This document shows, one piece after another, positions 18,452 through 27,333 of a stretch of DNA of 64,000 bases. The notes under the pieces were generated by a model that worked only from the letters and a program-made list of their open reading frames with translations, was not told the origin of the DNA and did no database searches. Numbering within the stretch: position 1 is the stretch's first letter; each line of letters opens with the position of its first letter. This DNA is from a bacterium. Its GTDB lineage: Bacteria; Fidelibacterota; Marinisomatia; Marinisomatales; JAHJCW01. The position numbers were made by a program, and so were the translations under genes. The stretch lies in assembly GCA_028282845.1 (NCBI GenBank), contig JANQGY010000010.1:35929-99928 (forward strand), read 5' to 3'.

Positions 18452-18985
18452 ATGGAAAAACAGATTCAAAAATCGGCATTTATTGCCGGATTAAGCCTGT
18501 TACTAATGACGATACTTTCTATAATAATCTTTCCTTCATTACAAGCAAATTCACTTCATATTACCGGCATTGCGATAATTATTGTTTTAGATGTCATTGT
18601 AGCTATATCACTTTATATATTTCTTAAACCGGCAAATCAAAAATTATCGCTATGGACAGCGGTTTTCAGATTAGTTTATGCCCTGATTTTTGTGGTTGCA
18701 TTGATAAAGATGCCCAACCTCGATGCTTTTAATCATATTTGGGAAAGAGGATTATTGGTATTTGGTTTTCATCTACTACTATTAGGAATATTGACGATCC
18801 AAGCCAAGTATGTTCCAAAGTGGATTGGATATTTAATTTTAATTGCATCGGCAGGTTACATAATTGACAGCCTCGGAGCATTTTGGGGTTTTTCATGGCA
18901 GGTTGGATTATTCACTTTTGTGGGAGAATTAATTTTCATGATTTGGCTCTTATTTTGGGGACGAAAGGTCCAACTTTCGGAGTAA
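18452..18985 (+). CDS. DUF4386-family membrane protein
   Basis: The 177-residue protein has about five membrane segments and matches the pattern I know for DUF4386: AFIAGLSLLLMTILSIII at the start and LGILTIQAKYVPKWIGYLI later. It begins two bases after the SDR gene and is the last gene of that operon. The function of the family is not known. Confidence 0.7.
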   Translation: MEKQIQKSAFIAGLSLLLMTILSIIIFPSLQANSLHITGIAIIIVLDVIVAISLYIFLKPANQKLSLWTAVFRLVYALIFVVALIKMPNLDAFNHIWERGLLVFGFHLLLLGILTIQAKYVPKWIGYLILIASAGYIIDSLGAFWGFSWQVGLFTFVGELIFMIWLLFWGRKVQLSE

Positions 18986-19041
18986 ATAATCCCAGCACAA
19001 ACAATACTTGTGCTACAGCTTTATAACCTAATGAGGATTAC

Positions 19042-19698
19042 TTAATACACTTCAACTAAAAGTTTATCACATACAAGTTTTCCGAGAACAACATTGGAAA
19101 ACTTGCCATAAGATACCGTAAAACTGCCATCAAATTTTTCGATTTGCTCAACGGTAATTTTTGTATCGAGTTTAATTGATTTCTTATTTAGAAATACTAA
19201 TAGATCTGTTGAGCTTTCTTTTAATGCTTTCACGATTACCTTTGATCCTACAGAAACCTGTGAAAGCTTTAGGTAGTTTGGTTTGTTGAAATTACCATCT
19301 TTATCAGGAATCGGTGAACCGTGCGGATCGGTAGTTGGAAAACCTAACAATTCATCCATACGGTCAAACAGTTTTTCAGCTTTGACATGTTCTAATTCAT
19401 CGGCGATCTCATGTACTTCTTCCCAACCAAATTCCATTATTTGCGACAAAAACATCTCAGATAGTCTATGCTTACGTAAAATTGAAGCCGCTCTTTGTTT
19501 ACCTTCTTTAGTCATCCTGATCGGTTTATATTTTTCATAATTGACAAATCCATCCTTCTGTAGTTTTTTTATCATATCATTCGCCGTCGGCTTACTAACC
19601 TGCATTTCCTCGCCAAGGTCAGTTAGCGTTATATCCGCATTTTTTTGATGCAGATAGAATAGTGTTTTTATATAGTTCTCTTTAGTGAATGATGCCAT
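19042..19698 (-). CDS. DtxR/MntR-family metal-dependent repressor
   Basis: The 218-residue protein has an N-terminal winged helix (ITLTDLGEEMQVSKPTANDMIKKL) and a dimer/metal-binding domain with the family signature HRLSEMFL...EVHEIADELEHV. The C-terminal part looks like the FeoA/SH3-like domain. Such proteins repress metal uptake genes when bound to Fe(II) or Mn(II). It is divergent from a TonB receptor gene at 19868, which is its likely target. The metal is not decidable by eye. Confidence 0.88.
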   Translation of the reverse strand: MASFTKENYIKTLFYLHQKNADITLTDLGEEMQVSKPTANDMIKKLQKDGFVNYEKYKPIRMTKEGKQRAASILRKHRLSEMFLSQIMEFGWEEVHEIADELEHVKAEKLFDRMDELLGFPTTDPHGSPIPDKDGNFNKPNYLKLSQVSVGSKVIVKALKESSTDLLVFLNKKSIKLDTKITVEQIEKFDGSFTVSYGKFSNVVLGKLVCDKLLVEVY

Positions 19699-19743
19699 AT
19701 AAAAAATCCATTTATTTCTTAAATAATCCTTACTCCTATTATT

Positions 19744-19777
19744 TAGGAACTTACAGTATCCTACTCTAGGTTTCCTA
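19744..19777. promoter_or_regulatory. Candidate DtxR-family operator
   Basis: In the divergent spacer, TAGGAA (19744-19749) and TTCCTA (19772-19777) form outer arms, and CCTA/TAGG (19760-19770) forms an inner inverted repeat. The position between the regulator and the receptor gene fits an operator. The match is short and AT-rich, so it is weak. Confidence 0.3.
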
Positions 19778-19867
19778 TTTTTATCAGCATATTATCTAAA
19801 TCATATTGTTTTGTATGTCTAACTTTTATTATATTATATATCTAATTTATGGAAATACGAGAACAAA

Positions 19868-22189
19868 ATGAAACGATTTTATATAGTATTTATTTTACTA
19901 GTTTTAATGATCTTCAATCCTGCCGTCGGTCAAACCGGCACGGTTAAAGGATTAGTTAAAGTTGGCGGACAGGCAGCTGAGTTTGCCCAAGTTTTTATAG
20001 ATTCTATCAATTTAGGAAGATTAACTGACAGGAACGGTCTATTCATCATAAAAAATGTTCCTTACGGTAATTATCAAATTACTGCTTCTTTTATTGGATA
20101 CGCTAAAGTTCGGAAAGATTTTATACTGGACAATGAGCAAACCGAAATCAATCTTGATTTCGATTTGACCAATCAAGCGCTTCACTTGGATGGCATCGTG
20201 GTTACAGGGACAAAAACACCAAAACACCAAACTAATTCTCCGATTATCGTAAATATGATTAATAGTGAAACAATCAGAAATGTACAAGCCTGCAATCTTT
20301 CGGAAGGATTGAAATTCCAACCCGGGTTGCGCGTTGAAACCGATTGTCAAACCTGTAACTACACGCAACTTAGAATGAATGGATTAGCCGGAGGGTATTC
20401 GCAAATACTGATTAACGGTCGCCCGATCTTTAGTCCGCTTACAGGGTTATACGGAATGGAGCAACTACCTGCTAATATGATTGATCGAATTGAAGTAGTA
20501 CGCGGCGGCGGATCATCATTATACGGATCAAGTGCCATTGGTGGAACGGTAAATGTGATTACAAAAATTCCGAGAGATAATGACTATGAATTGAATTATA
20601 CTTATCAAAATATTGATGCACAAACCAACGACAATACAATTAGCGGAAATGCTACTTTAGTTTCCGATAATAATAATTCGGGAATTTCATTCTTTTTGAA
20701 TCGCAGAGAACGAGGTTTCTATGATGCAAATGGTGACAATTTCTCTGAAATACCGATGATAAATAATACTTCGGTGGGTACAAATATATTCTTTCTACCA
20801 ATGTTAGACCAAAAATTTGAACTCAATATTAGTTATATAGACGAATACAGATTTGGTGGTGAAATGGTACCTGAAAAACCGGCATATCTTGCTCAACAGT
20901 CTGAAGAAAGAACGCATAATGTTTGGATGGCAAGTACCGATTATCAGATTAATTTTAATAATGGTAACACTGCTTTTATCTACTATATGTCATGGCAAAA
21001 CACCGATCGCAAGCATTACACAGGTATTATCCCTGACAAAAGAACTTCTGAATATGATACTTTTATAGTTAATCCACCTTACGGAACTTCCGATGTAAGC
21101 ACATATAATATCGGTGCACAAATTGATCATAGAATCAATAATTTTTTGACTGGTAAAAATGTTTTTATCTTGGGTATGGAATATGTGTACGACCATGTAT
21201 TGGATGAAATTACCGCTTATGATTATTTGATTGATCAGACCACAAACGATTACGGTTTATTTCTGCAAAGCGATTGGGAAATCGTCCGACAATTCACACT
21301 ACTTTCAGGACTAAGGATTGATAAACATAATTTGGTAGATGAGACTATTTTGAGTCCGAGAGTCTCGCTCTTATACAAATACAAAGAAAATACACAATTT
21401 CGTTTTAATTATGGCACAGGATTTAGAGCACCGCAAGCATTTGATGCCGATTTACATATGGCTTTTGCGGGTGGCGGAGTTTCCCGGATTTCATTGTCAC
21501 CCGATTTGAAACAGGAAAAATCGCAGAGTTATAGCACTTCTATCAACTATGATAAACCAACAGAATATTGGATTGCGGGCTTTACTATAGAAGGATTTTA
21601 TAATCGCTTAAAGGATGCTTTCTATTTACAGCCCGTTGGACAAGACGAACACGGAGAATTGTTTGAAAAACAAAACGGGGATGGAGCCACCGTAAAAGGG
21701 CTCACCATTGAGCTAAGAGTCAATTATAACAGAAAAATTCAGTTAGAGAGCGGCTTTACTCTACAGTCAAGTGAGTTTGATAATTTTGTTGAATATATAG
21801 ACGGTTTGGAGGGAATAAAGGAATTTATCCGAACTCCTAATGACTATGGCTATGCTATCTTGACTTTCGCTCCCACTAAAAAAATTAACACAGTACTTAA
21901 TTATATATATACGGGTAAAATGAAAATTCCCCATTTTGCAGGCGCACCAAATCAAACTATTGATGAAATGGTCACTTCAGATGCTTTCTCGGAATTAAGC
22001 ATAAAAGTCGGTTACACTTTCCCTGTTCGATCTTTAGGAACAAATATTGAAGTTTATGGAGGGGTGAAAAATATTTTCAATGCCTATCAAGATGATTTTG
22101 ATATTGGGAAAAATCGTGACAGCAATTACATCTATGGACCTGCACAACCAAGAACAATTTATACCGGACTAAAACTGAAATTGAAATAA
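19868..22189 (+). CDS. TonB-dependent receptor (probable metal or metal-chelate uptake)
   Basis: The 773-residue outer-membrane protein has a signal peptide (ending near GQT), a carboxypeptidase-regulatory-like domain (about residues 24-100), and a plug domain. The plug includes IVVTGTKTP, the Cys-containing DCQTCNYTQLRMNGL and IDRIEVVRGGGSSLYG. A 22-strand barrel follows, ending in a long hydrophobic tail. The divergent DtxR-type repressor points to iron or manganese, or a siderophore or corrinoid, as cargo. The plug resembles BtuB/heme receptor types. Confidence 0.9.
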   Translation: MKRFYIVFILLVLMIFNPAVGQTGTVKGLVKVGGQAAEFAQVFIDSINLGRLTDRNGLFIIKNVPYGNYQITASFIGYAKVRKDFILDNEQTEINLDFDLTNQALHLDGIVVTGTKTPKHQTNSPIIVNMINSETIRNVQACNLSEGLKFQPGLRVETDCQTCNYTQLRMNGLAGGYSQILINGRPIFSPLTGLYGMEQLPANMIDRIEVVRGGGSSLYGSSAIGGTVNVITKIPRDNDYELNYTYQNIDAQTNDNTISGNATLVSDNNNSGISFFLNRRERGFYDANGDNFSEIPMINNTSVGTNIFFLPMLDQKFELNISYIDEYRFGGEMVPEKPAYLAQQSEERTHNVWMASTDYQINFNNGNTAFIYYMSWQNTDRKHYTGIIPDKRTSEYDTFIVNPPYGTSDVSTYNIGAQIDHRINNFLTGKNVFILGMEYVYDHVLDEITAYDYLIDQTTNDYGLFLQSDWEIVRQFTLLSGLRIDKHNLVDETILSPRVSLLYKYKENTQFRFNYGTGFRAPQAFDADLHMAFAGGGVSRISLSPDLKQEKSQSYSTSINYDKPTEYWIAGFTIEGFYNRLKDAFYLQPVGQDEHGELFEKQNGDGATVKGLTIELRVNYNRKIQLESGFTLQSSEFDNFVEYIDGLEGIKEFIRTPNDYGYAILTFAPTKKINTVLNYIYTGKMKIPHFAGAPNQTIDEMVTSDAFSELSIKVGYTFPVRSLGTNIEVYGGVKNIFNAYQDDFDIGKNRDSNYIYGPAQPRTIYTGLKLKLK

Positions 22190-22218
22190 ACGCTAATAAT
22201 ATACCACTTATTTTCAGC

Positions 22219-22256
22219 CATCAATATTAGTGTACTCTTTGCCCTGCCAAAATATT
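22219..22256 (-). repeat. Displaced copy of the fxsA 3' end (att-like direct repeat, distal)
   Basis: This 38-bp stretch matches 26869-26906, the 3' coding end of fxsA, at 35 of 38 bases. On the minus strand it reads IFWQGKEYTNIDG followed by a stop, against IFWQGREYTNIDEQ and stop in the intact gene. The changes are synonymous or conservative. This fits an integration event at the 3' end of fxsA, or the tail of a lost second copy. Confidence 0.7.
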
Positions 22257-22320
22257 TGCCTTTAATAATATTTAAAAATCATTTTTTATTTCTAGTATTT
22301 TTTTCTTATTTTTGTATCAG

Positions 22321-22454
22321 ACGATAATTGCAGTTGATGCTGCTCACTTATTTTCTAACTTAAGGAAGACATCGGGGAAATAAAGTGGTATCGCTATGGA
22401 ATATCTCCATATACCTTAATTGTTTTTTAACAGATTAGGTGTATGGAGTTTTTT
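22321..22454 (+). promoter_or_regulatory. T-box-like transcription attenuator leader
   Basis: GTGGTATCGC at 22385-22394 resembles the T-box core GGTGGTACCGCG, which reads uncharged tRNA. Just after it, TATGGA (22395-22400) can pair with TCCATA (22406-22411). That would block a strong terminator made of CTCCATATACCT (22405-22416) and AGGTGTATGGAG (22437-22448), followed by six Ts. A hairpin GCAG/CTGC lies upstream, but no full stem I is clear. A short frame at 22337-22363 (MLLTYFLT) could instead be a leader peptide. Attenuation before amino-acid genes is well supported; the T-box label is tentative. Confidence 0.5.
22405..22454 (+). terminator. Intrinsic terminator in the leader
   Basis: It has a 12-bp stem with one G-U pair, a 20-base loop and a T6 run. 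It sits 28 bp upstream of the first gene, so it can only serve as an attenuator of the genes that follow. Confidence 0.8.
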
Positions 22455-22481
22455 ATATACCTCATCACAAATTAAAGCATT

Positions 22482-23453
22482 ATGTCTGTGCATATTATTT
22501 CGAAAGACATTCAAGAAACTTACCTTGATATTAAAGGTGATATTCTGAAGACACCTTTGCAGTATTCTGCTAAGCTAAGCAAAATTTCAGGAGCCAAGGT
22601 ATTTCTAAAGATGGAACACTTACAATACACCGGCTCTTTTAAGATCAGGGGTGTGATTGGCAAAATCAAGAGTCTTGAAAAAAATGACTTCCAAAAAGTT
22701 TTTGTTGCTGCTTCCAGTGGAAACCATGCCGTAGCATTTGCTTATGCATCCGAAAAGTTTGGTTTTGAAGGCGTGCTTTTCATGCCCAAAAATGTTAACA
22801 ATGTCAAGAAAGATACCCTTAAAACTTCTAAGATAAAAAAGTATTTATATGGCAAAAACAATATGGAAGCAGAAGCAAAGGCAACTGCTTATGCTAAGGA
22901 AAACGGAAGTGTATTAATACATCCGTATAATGACCCGGAAATCATAAAAGGACAAGGAACAATTGGCATAGAGATATTGGAACAATTCCCGGAAGTTGAT
23001 ACTGTATTAGCTCCAGTTGGCGGGGGCGGATTAATATCCGGGCTTTGTTCTTCTTTCAATGATGATAAGGTCAATATTATTGCTTGTCAGCCTGTGAATG
23101 CACCGGAAATGTATGAATCAGTGAAATGTGGCAAGATTGTTCCTCCCAGTAAACTATTCACGATTGCCGATGCCACAGCCGGAGGCATCGAAGCTGATTC
23201 GTTAACTTTTGAAATTTGTAAAAATCAACTTGATGATTTTGAACTGGTCAATGAGAACGAAATAAAGAAAGCAATAGCTTTTATTTTTAACCATCATAAA
23301 ACAATTATTGAACCCGGAGCCGCGCTTCCGGTAGCAGCTCTTTTAAATACCAAAAGATACAAGGGGAAAAATGTCGTTTTGGTATTAACCGGCAAAAGAA
23401 TAGAACCTCATTTGTTAACCAAAATAATAAACGATTATGGCAATAGTTATTAA
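22482..23453 (+). CDS. Threonine dehydratase-like PLP enzyme (EutB-like)
   Basis: The 323-residue fold type II PLP enzyme has the lysine motif GSFKIRG (K54), the substrate loop SSGNHA and the phosphate loop GGGG. It resembles threonine/serine dehydratases, racemases and EutB of ectoine use. It lacks a C-terminal ACT domain, so it is not a feedback-controlled IlvA. The next gene overlaps it by 17 bases, so they are one operon. With an ornithine cyclodeaminase-like and an aminotransferase gene behind, it probably acts on an uncommon amino acid. Confidence 0.85.
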   Translation: MSVHIISKDIQETYLDIKGDILKTPLQYSAKLSKISGAKVFLKMEHLQYTGSFKIRGVIGKIKSLEKNDFQKVFVAASSGNHAVAFAYASEKFGFEGVLFMPKNVNNVKKDTLKTSKIKKYLYGKNNMEAEAKATAYAKENGSVLIHPYNDPEIIKGQGTIGIEILEQFPEVDTVLAPVGGGGLISGLCSSFNDDKVNIIACQPVNAPEMYESVKCGKIVPPSKLFTIADATAGGIEADSLTFEICKNQLDDFELVNENEIKKAIAFIFNHHKTIIEPGAALPVAALLNTKRYKGKNVVLVLTGKRIEPHLLTKIINDYGNSY

Positions 23454-24399
23454 AAAAAATAAAATACTTTCCATTGTAAAAAATATTGATGTCGTAGCTG
23501 CAATGGAAAAAGGATTCATTGAATACAGCAATGGGAATTGTGTCATACCACCCGTAGGTGAACTGCTCTTTGAAGAGAACAACGGTGAAACACATATTAA
23601 ATACGGATATATAAAAGGTGAATCTCATTATGTGATCAAAATTGCATCCGGTTTTTATGATAATCCACAATTGGGCATTCCTTCAAGTCAGGGACTTATA
23701 CTGGTACTAAACCAAAAAACCGGAGTTACCCAAGCTATACTATTAGATGAAGGCTATCTAACCAATTTAAGAACCGCTGCGGCAGGCGCTTTAGTTGCTA
23801 AATATTTTGCACCAAAGAATATAAAGGCAATAGGAATCATTGGAACAGGCATTCAGGGGAAACTTCAATTACAATATCTTCAAGAACACCGACCTTGCAA
23901 ACGGATTTGGATTTGGGATATAAACGAGCAGAATGCTTTGCAATACAAATCGGAACTAAGTGATGATTTTGATATTCAGATTGCAGATAATACAGCAGAC
24001 TTAGCCAAAATGTGCAATCTCATTGTCACCAGTACGCCCTCTCAAAAACCTTTGTTAAAAGCCGATCATATTAGATCCGGTACACATATCACGGCTGTAG
24101 GCTCCGATACGCCTGAAAAGCAGGAATTGGATAGTGAAATACTTGCCAAGGCTGATATTGTTATATCTGACAGTATCACCCAAAGCAGAAGTCGAGGAGA
24201 AATTTATCAGGCGGTCCAAAATAGCTATATCACTCACGATAAGGTCGTAGAATTGGGAAAAGCTATCCAAGATGAGAAACTGCAGTGTAATTCAGAAGAT
24301 CAAATAACCGTTGCTGATTTAACAGGTGTGGCAGTACAAGATATTATGATTGCGCAAGCAGTTTATAATAGATATAAACTTAACAGTAAAAAAATATAA
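23437..24399 (+). CDS. Ornithine cyclodeaminase/mu-crystallin family protein (EutC-like)
   Basis: The 320-residue NAD(P)-dependent enzyme has the substrate motif KIASGFYDNP, the LTNLRTAAAGALVAKYF signature and the Rossmann loop GIIGTGIQGKLQ. Family members include ornithine cyclodeaminase, alanine dehydrogenase, EutC and SbnB. The paired dehydratase-like gene recalls EutB/EutC or SbnA/SbnB arrangements. The exact reaction is unknown. Confidence 0.85.
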   Translation: MAIVIKKNKILSIVKNIDVVAAMEKGFIEYSNGNCVIPPVGELLFEENNGETHIKYGYIKGESHYVIKIASGFYDNPQLGIPSSQGLILVLNQKTGVTQAILLDEGYLTNLRTAAAGALVAKYFAPKNIKAIGIIGTGIQGKLQLQYLQEHRPCKRIWIWDINEQNALQYKSELSDDFDIQIADNTADLAKMCNLIVTSTPSQKPLLKADHIRSGTHITAVGSDTPEKQELDSEILAKADIVISDSITQSRSRGEIYQAVQNSYITHDKVVELGKAIQDEKLQCNSEDQITVADLTGVAVQDIMIAQAVYNRYKLNSKKI

Positions 24400-24410
24400 A
24401 GGTCAGTAAT

Positions 24411-25529
24411 ATGAATATTCGGATATTTGAATTGGAAAGAATACAGTCATTATTTGAGAATACCGTAGATTATAATTTAACCGAAAGCGGCTTCCATCCT
24501 TATACTTTGGAAGAACTGCTAACCGCGGAACAGTTCAAAGAATTAACAAAAAGAGTTATCGGATATGGGCAGACAAACGGCTCTATTCAACTTCGGAAAA
24601 ATGTTAGCTTTTTATATAATGATGTAGATGAAGAAAATGTGTTGGTAACGAACGGTTCATCTGAAGCTAACTTTATTGCTTGCCATACCCTGTTAGAGAA
24701 AAATGATGAAGTAATAATGATGGTTCCCAATTATATGCAAATATGGGGAATAGCCGAAGAAATGGGCTGTAAGTTGAAAGCCTTCCATTTGAAAGAAGAT
24801 AATCGGTGGAAACCCGACCTTAAAGAACTAAAAAATCTGATCACAAATGAAACCAAGATGATTGCTTTGTGCAACCCTAATAATCCCACCGGATACACTT
24901 TTACCAAAGAAGAGATGGAACAAATCGTTGAAATTGCTAGAAGCGCCGATGCATGGATTTACTGCGATGAAGTGTATCGGGGAGCCGAACTAAACGGTAT
25001 CACTATTGATAGTTTTATAAGTATGTACGACAAGGTTATGGTCAATGGCGGTTTGTCAAAATCCTATGCTCTGCCGGGATCACGCTTGGGATGGTTAGTC
25101 GGTCCTAAAACTACTATCGCAGATACTTGGGCTTATCATGATTACACATCTATTGCGGCAGGAATGTTAAGTCAGTATATCGGAGAAATAGTTCTGGAGC
25201 CAAATAAAAGACTTGAAATCTTGAGCAGAAACAGAAATATGCTGAATGGAAATCTTAAAACTGTAAAGTTATGGTTAGACCAATACGGAGATATATTTGA
25301 ATACGTTGAGCCTCAAGCCGGTGGAATGCTTTTTATTAAATACAACCTTAACATAAATTCAACCGAACTCGCAGAATGGCTAAGGAAGGAGAAAAGTGTA
25401 TTCATACTTGCCGGAGATGTTTACGGTATGGACAAACATTTCAGGATCGGAATTGGTGAAAGAAAAGAGTATATTATCAATGGATTGGATCGAATCAAAG
25501 AAGGGCTCACTGAACGGTTCGGATTATAA
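24411..25529 (+). CDS. Class I/II PLP-dependent aminotransferase
   Basis: The 372-residue fold type I enzyme has CNPNNPTGYTF (about residues 154-164), CDEVYRG with D186, and the PLP lysine K217 in GGLSKSYALPGSRLGW. It lies 11 bp behind the cyclodeaminase-like gene. From memory it resembles aminotransferase-like enzymes of non-ribosomal amino-acid building pathways, including capreomycidine synthase types, as well as ordinary aspartate-type enzymes. I cannot choose between them. Confidence 0.85.
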   Translation: MNIRIFELERIQSLFENTVDYNLTESGFHPYTLEELLTAEQFKELTKRVIGYGQTNGSIQLRKNVSFLYNDVDEENVLVTNGSSEANFIACHTLLEKNDEVIMMVPNYMQIWGIAEEMGCKLKAFHLKEDNRWKPDLKELKNLITNETKMIALCNPNNPTGYTFTKEEMEQIVEIARSADAWIYCDEVYRGAELNGITIDSFISMYDKVMVNGGLSKSYALPGSRLGWLVGPKTTIADTWAYHDYTSIAAGMLSQYIGEIVLEPNKRLEILSRNRNMLNGNLKTVKLWLDQYGDIFEYVEPQAGGMLFIKYNLNINSTELAEWLRKEKSVFILAGDVYGMDKHFRIGIGERKEYIINGLDRIKEGLTERFGL

Positions 25530-25581
25530 CAATACCATAATAATTTTTAAATTCTCAACAGATGTAAGGATAAAATAAGTA

Positions 25582-26082
25582 ATGAAACTAAAATCAATTG
25601 CAATATTAATTATAATATTAGTACTGTCATATAATGAAATAGTTGCCCAAAATTATCTTAATGGTTATCAATATGATTTGAATACTGATACTTTTACTAA
25701 ATTTAAATATACTAGGTCTTTTTCAGAATCAGATAATGAGTATACTACAACCTATAATGTTTATCATCCTACTAAAGGCTACCATGCAATAACTGTGAAA
25801 GCTATACATAGAGTATCAGAAAAAAAAGTTGTTGTAAATGTTAGGTTTGCAACAGGCGGTTTGTTATCAGAAATCTGTACAGAAGAAACAAGATATGATA
25901 TACCTTCACTAGAACCATTTGGTCACCGTGGATTTATTGCAGAATTTGGAGGGAGTAGAGTTCCAAACCAACTAATGGTAAAATTTATAAGTAAAAAATA
26001 CGAAAATGTAAAAGTAATGCATATCAATGGTAGTATACCAAGTGATAATGAGTATATATTCTATGTATTAGATGAAAATTAA
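25582..26082 (+). CDS. Hypothetical secreted protein
   Basis: The 166-residue protein has a signal peptide ending at VAQ (about residue 23). The mature part has about 140 residues with a beta-rich look and no motif I know. The gene is very AT-rich and lies 52 bp behind the aminotransferase gene inside the fxsA-flanked segment. Confidence 0.55.
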   Translation: MKLKSIAILIIILVLSYNEIVAQNYLNGYQYDLNTDTFTKFKYTRSFSESDNEYTTTYNVYHPTKGYHAITVKAIHRVSEKKVVVNVRFATGGLLSEICTEETRYDIPSLEPFGHRGFIAEFGGSRVPNQLMVKFISKKYENVKVMHINGSIPSDNEYIFYVLDEN

Positions 26083-26128
26083 TAATAATCGATAATTTTG
26101 AATCATTAAATAAAATAAATAGTTAAAA

Positions 26129-26851
26129 ATGTTACTAACAATTTCAAGAAATAATAAAATTAGTCCAAATTCTGTAACCCCTTTTGAATTATTAGAATGG
26201 GCAAAGGAAGATATAAAGATAACCGATAAACGTGCTATTGGAAATGCAGTAGGAAATATAAAAAGAAGTATTCACTGTAGGATAGATGAAATAATAGAAA
26301 ATACTCATGCTAAGTATTGTAGTGATTGGAATAAGAGATGTAATACGAGAACTAAGCTCAAGGTTCTAAAAATCCTAAATATAAAATATACATCTATTGT
26401 TACTTTGTTAACTGAGATAAGGAATAATTTTGAACATTTATATAAACTACCCGAATTGAACCAAGTGTTTGGATACCTTGATACAGCAGAAATGTGGTTA
26501 AAGTTATCTTATAGTGATTATTCTTTCAATAAAATTGCAATTACAAAACTCCAAACAACTAATTTTGGAATATCAGATGGGATTAATGGAATTAAATTGA
26601 CTAATTGTGTAATAAATAATAAATCAGATTTGGATTATTTATGGGATAGAAAAAAGGAAATCCATGAAATAAAAAATGGACAACTAAGTATAATTCCGAT
26701 GTATACAATTGGGTGGGAAAATATGTTAAAATACGAGGCTAAGTATATAAAATATTCAACAACACCGGATGATGAGATAAAAGAATATAAATTGCCTGCA
26801 AGATTATTGACTACTGTATATAAAAAGGCTATTAAAAAATTAGTTAATTAA
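26129..26851 (+). CDS. Hypothetical protein with HEPN-like R-x4-H motif
   Basis: The 240-residue protein is strongly AT-rich. An alpha-helical N-terminal half contains RNNFEH (R98-H103) after the helix YTSIVTLLTEI, which fits the R-x4-6-H motif of HEPN ribonuclease and nucleic-acid-sensing domains. The C-terminal half has no clear motif. No antitoxin-like neighbour such as an MNT nucleotidyltransferase gene is present. It lies at the edge of the putative island. The HEPN assignment rests on the motif and helix pattern only. Confidence 0.45.
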   Translation: MLLTISRNNKISPNSVTPFELLEWAKEDIKITDKRAIGNAVGNIKRSIHCRIDEIIENTHAKYCSDWNKRCNTRTKLKVLKILNIKYTSIVTLLTEIRNNFEHLYKLPELNQVFGYLDTAEMWLKLSYSDYSFNKIAITKLQTTNFGISDGINGIKLTNCVINNKSDLDYLWDRKKEIHEIKNGQLSIIPMYTIGWENMLKYEAKYIKYSTTPDDEIKEYKLPARLLTTVYKKAIKKLVN

Positions 26852-26860
26852 CAATTATAA

Positions 26861-27280
26861 TTACTGCTCATCAATATTAGTGTACTCTCTCCCCTGCCAA
26901 AATATTGTAGTCTGCTGTTCTGACATGGATTGAAATTTTGATTTAGCAATTCGTTTAAAAAAATTACGGGAATAAGGAATCAGCAGTAAAAAACCAAGTA
27001 TATCGGTTAGCAAACCGGGAGTAAGCAGCACTACACCACCGATTAGAATTAGTAAACCGTCAACTAACTTATCGGCCGGCATGCGGCCGGCTTGTAGATC
27101 ATCCTGAATTTTATACCAAATAGAAAGACCATATAATTTTGCTAAATAAGCGCCAAAAATGCCTGTAATAATGACAACAAATATTGTGGGCCAAAATCCG
27201 AATCGGGAACCTAATTGGATTAAAATTAGTACCTCAATTAACGGAACACTTATAAAAAGTAACAAAAGTTTTGCGAACAT
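26861..27280 (-). CDS. fxsA: FxsA family membrane protein
   Basis: The 139-residue protein has the FxsA pattern: LIEVLILIQLGSRFGFWPTIFVVIITGIFGAYLAK, then GVVLLTPGLLTDILGFLLLIP. There are three membrane segments, and the tail ends in IFWQGREYTNIDEQ. FxsA eases F-plasmid exclusion of phage T7 in E. coli; its role here is unknown. The 3' end is repeated at 22219-22256. Confidence 0.88.
   Translation of the reverse strand: MFAKLLLLFISVPLIEVLILIQLGSRFGFWPTIFVVIITGIFGAYLAKLYGLSIWYKIQDDLQAGRMPADKLVDGLLILIGGVVLLTPGLLTDILGFLLLIPYSRNFFKRIAKSKFQSMSEQQTTIFWQGREYTNIDEQ
26869..26906 (-). repeat. fxsA 3'-end direct repeat (proximal)
   Basis: This is the intact-gene partner of 22219-22256 and lies within the fxsA coding sequence. 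The pair encloses about 4.6 kb with an attenuated amino-acid operon and two AT-rich genes. Confidence 0.7.
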
Positions 27281-27333
27281 GTTTAATTTTAATATTATTT
27301 GTAAATTAATTTAATCACTTTTAGGTAATACTA

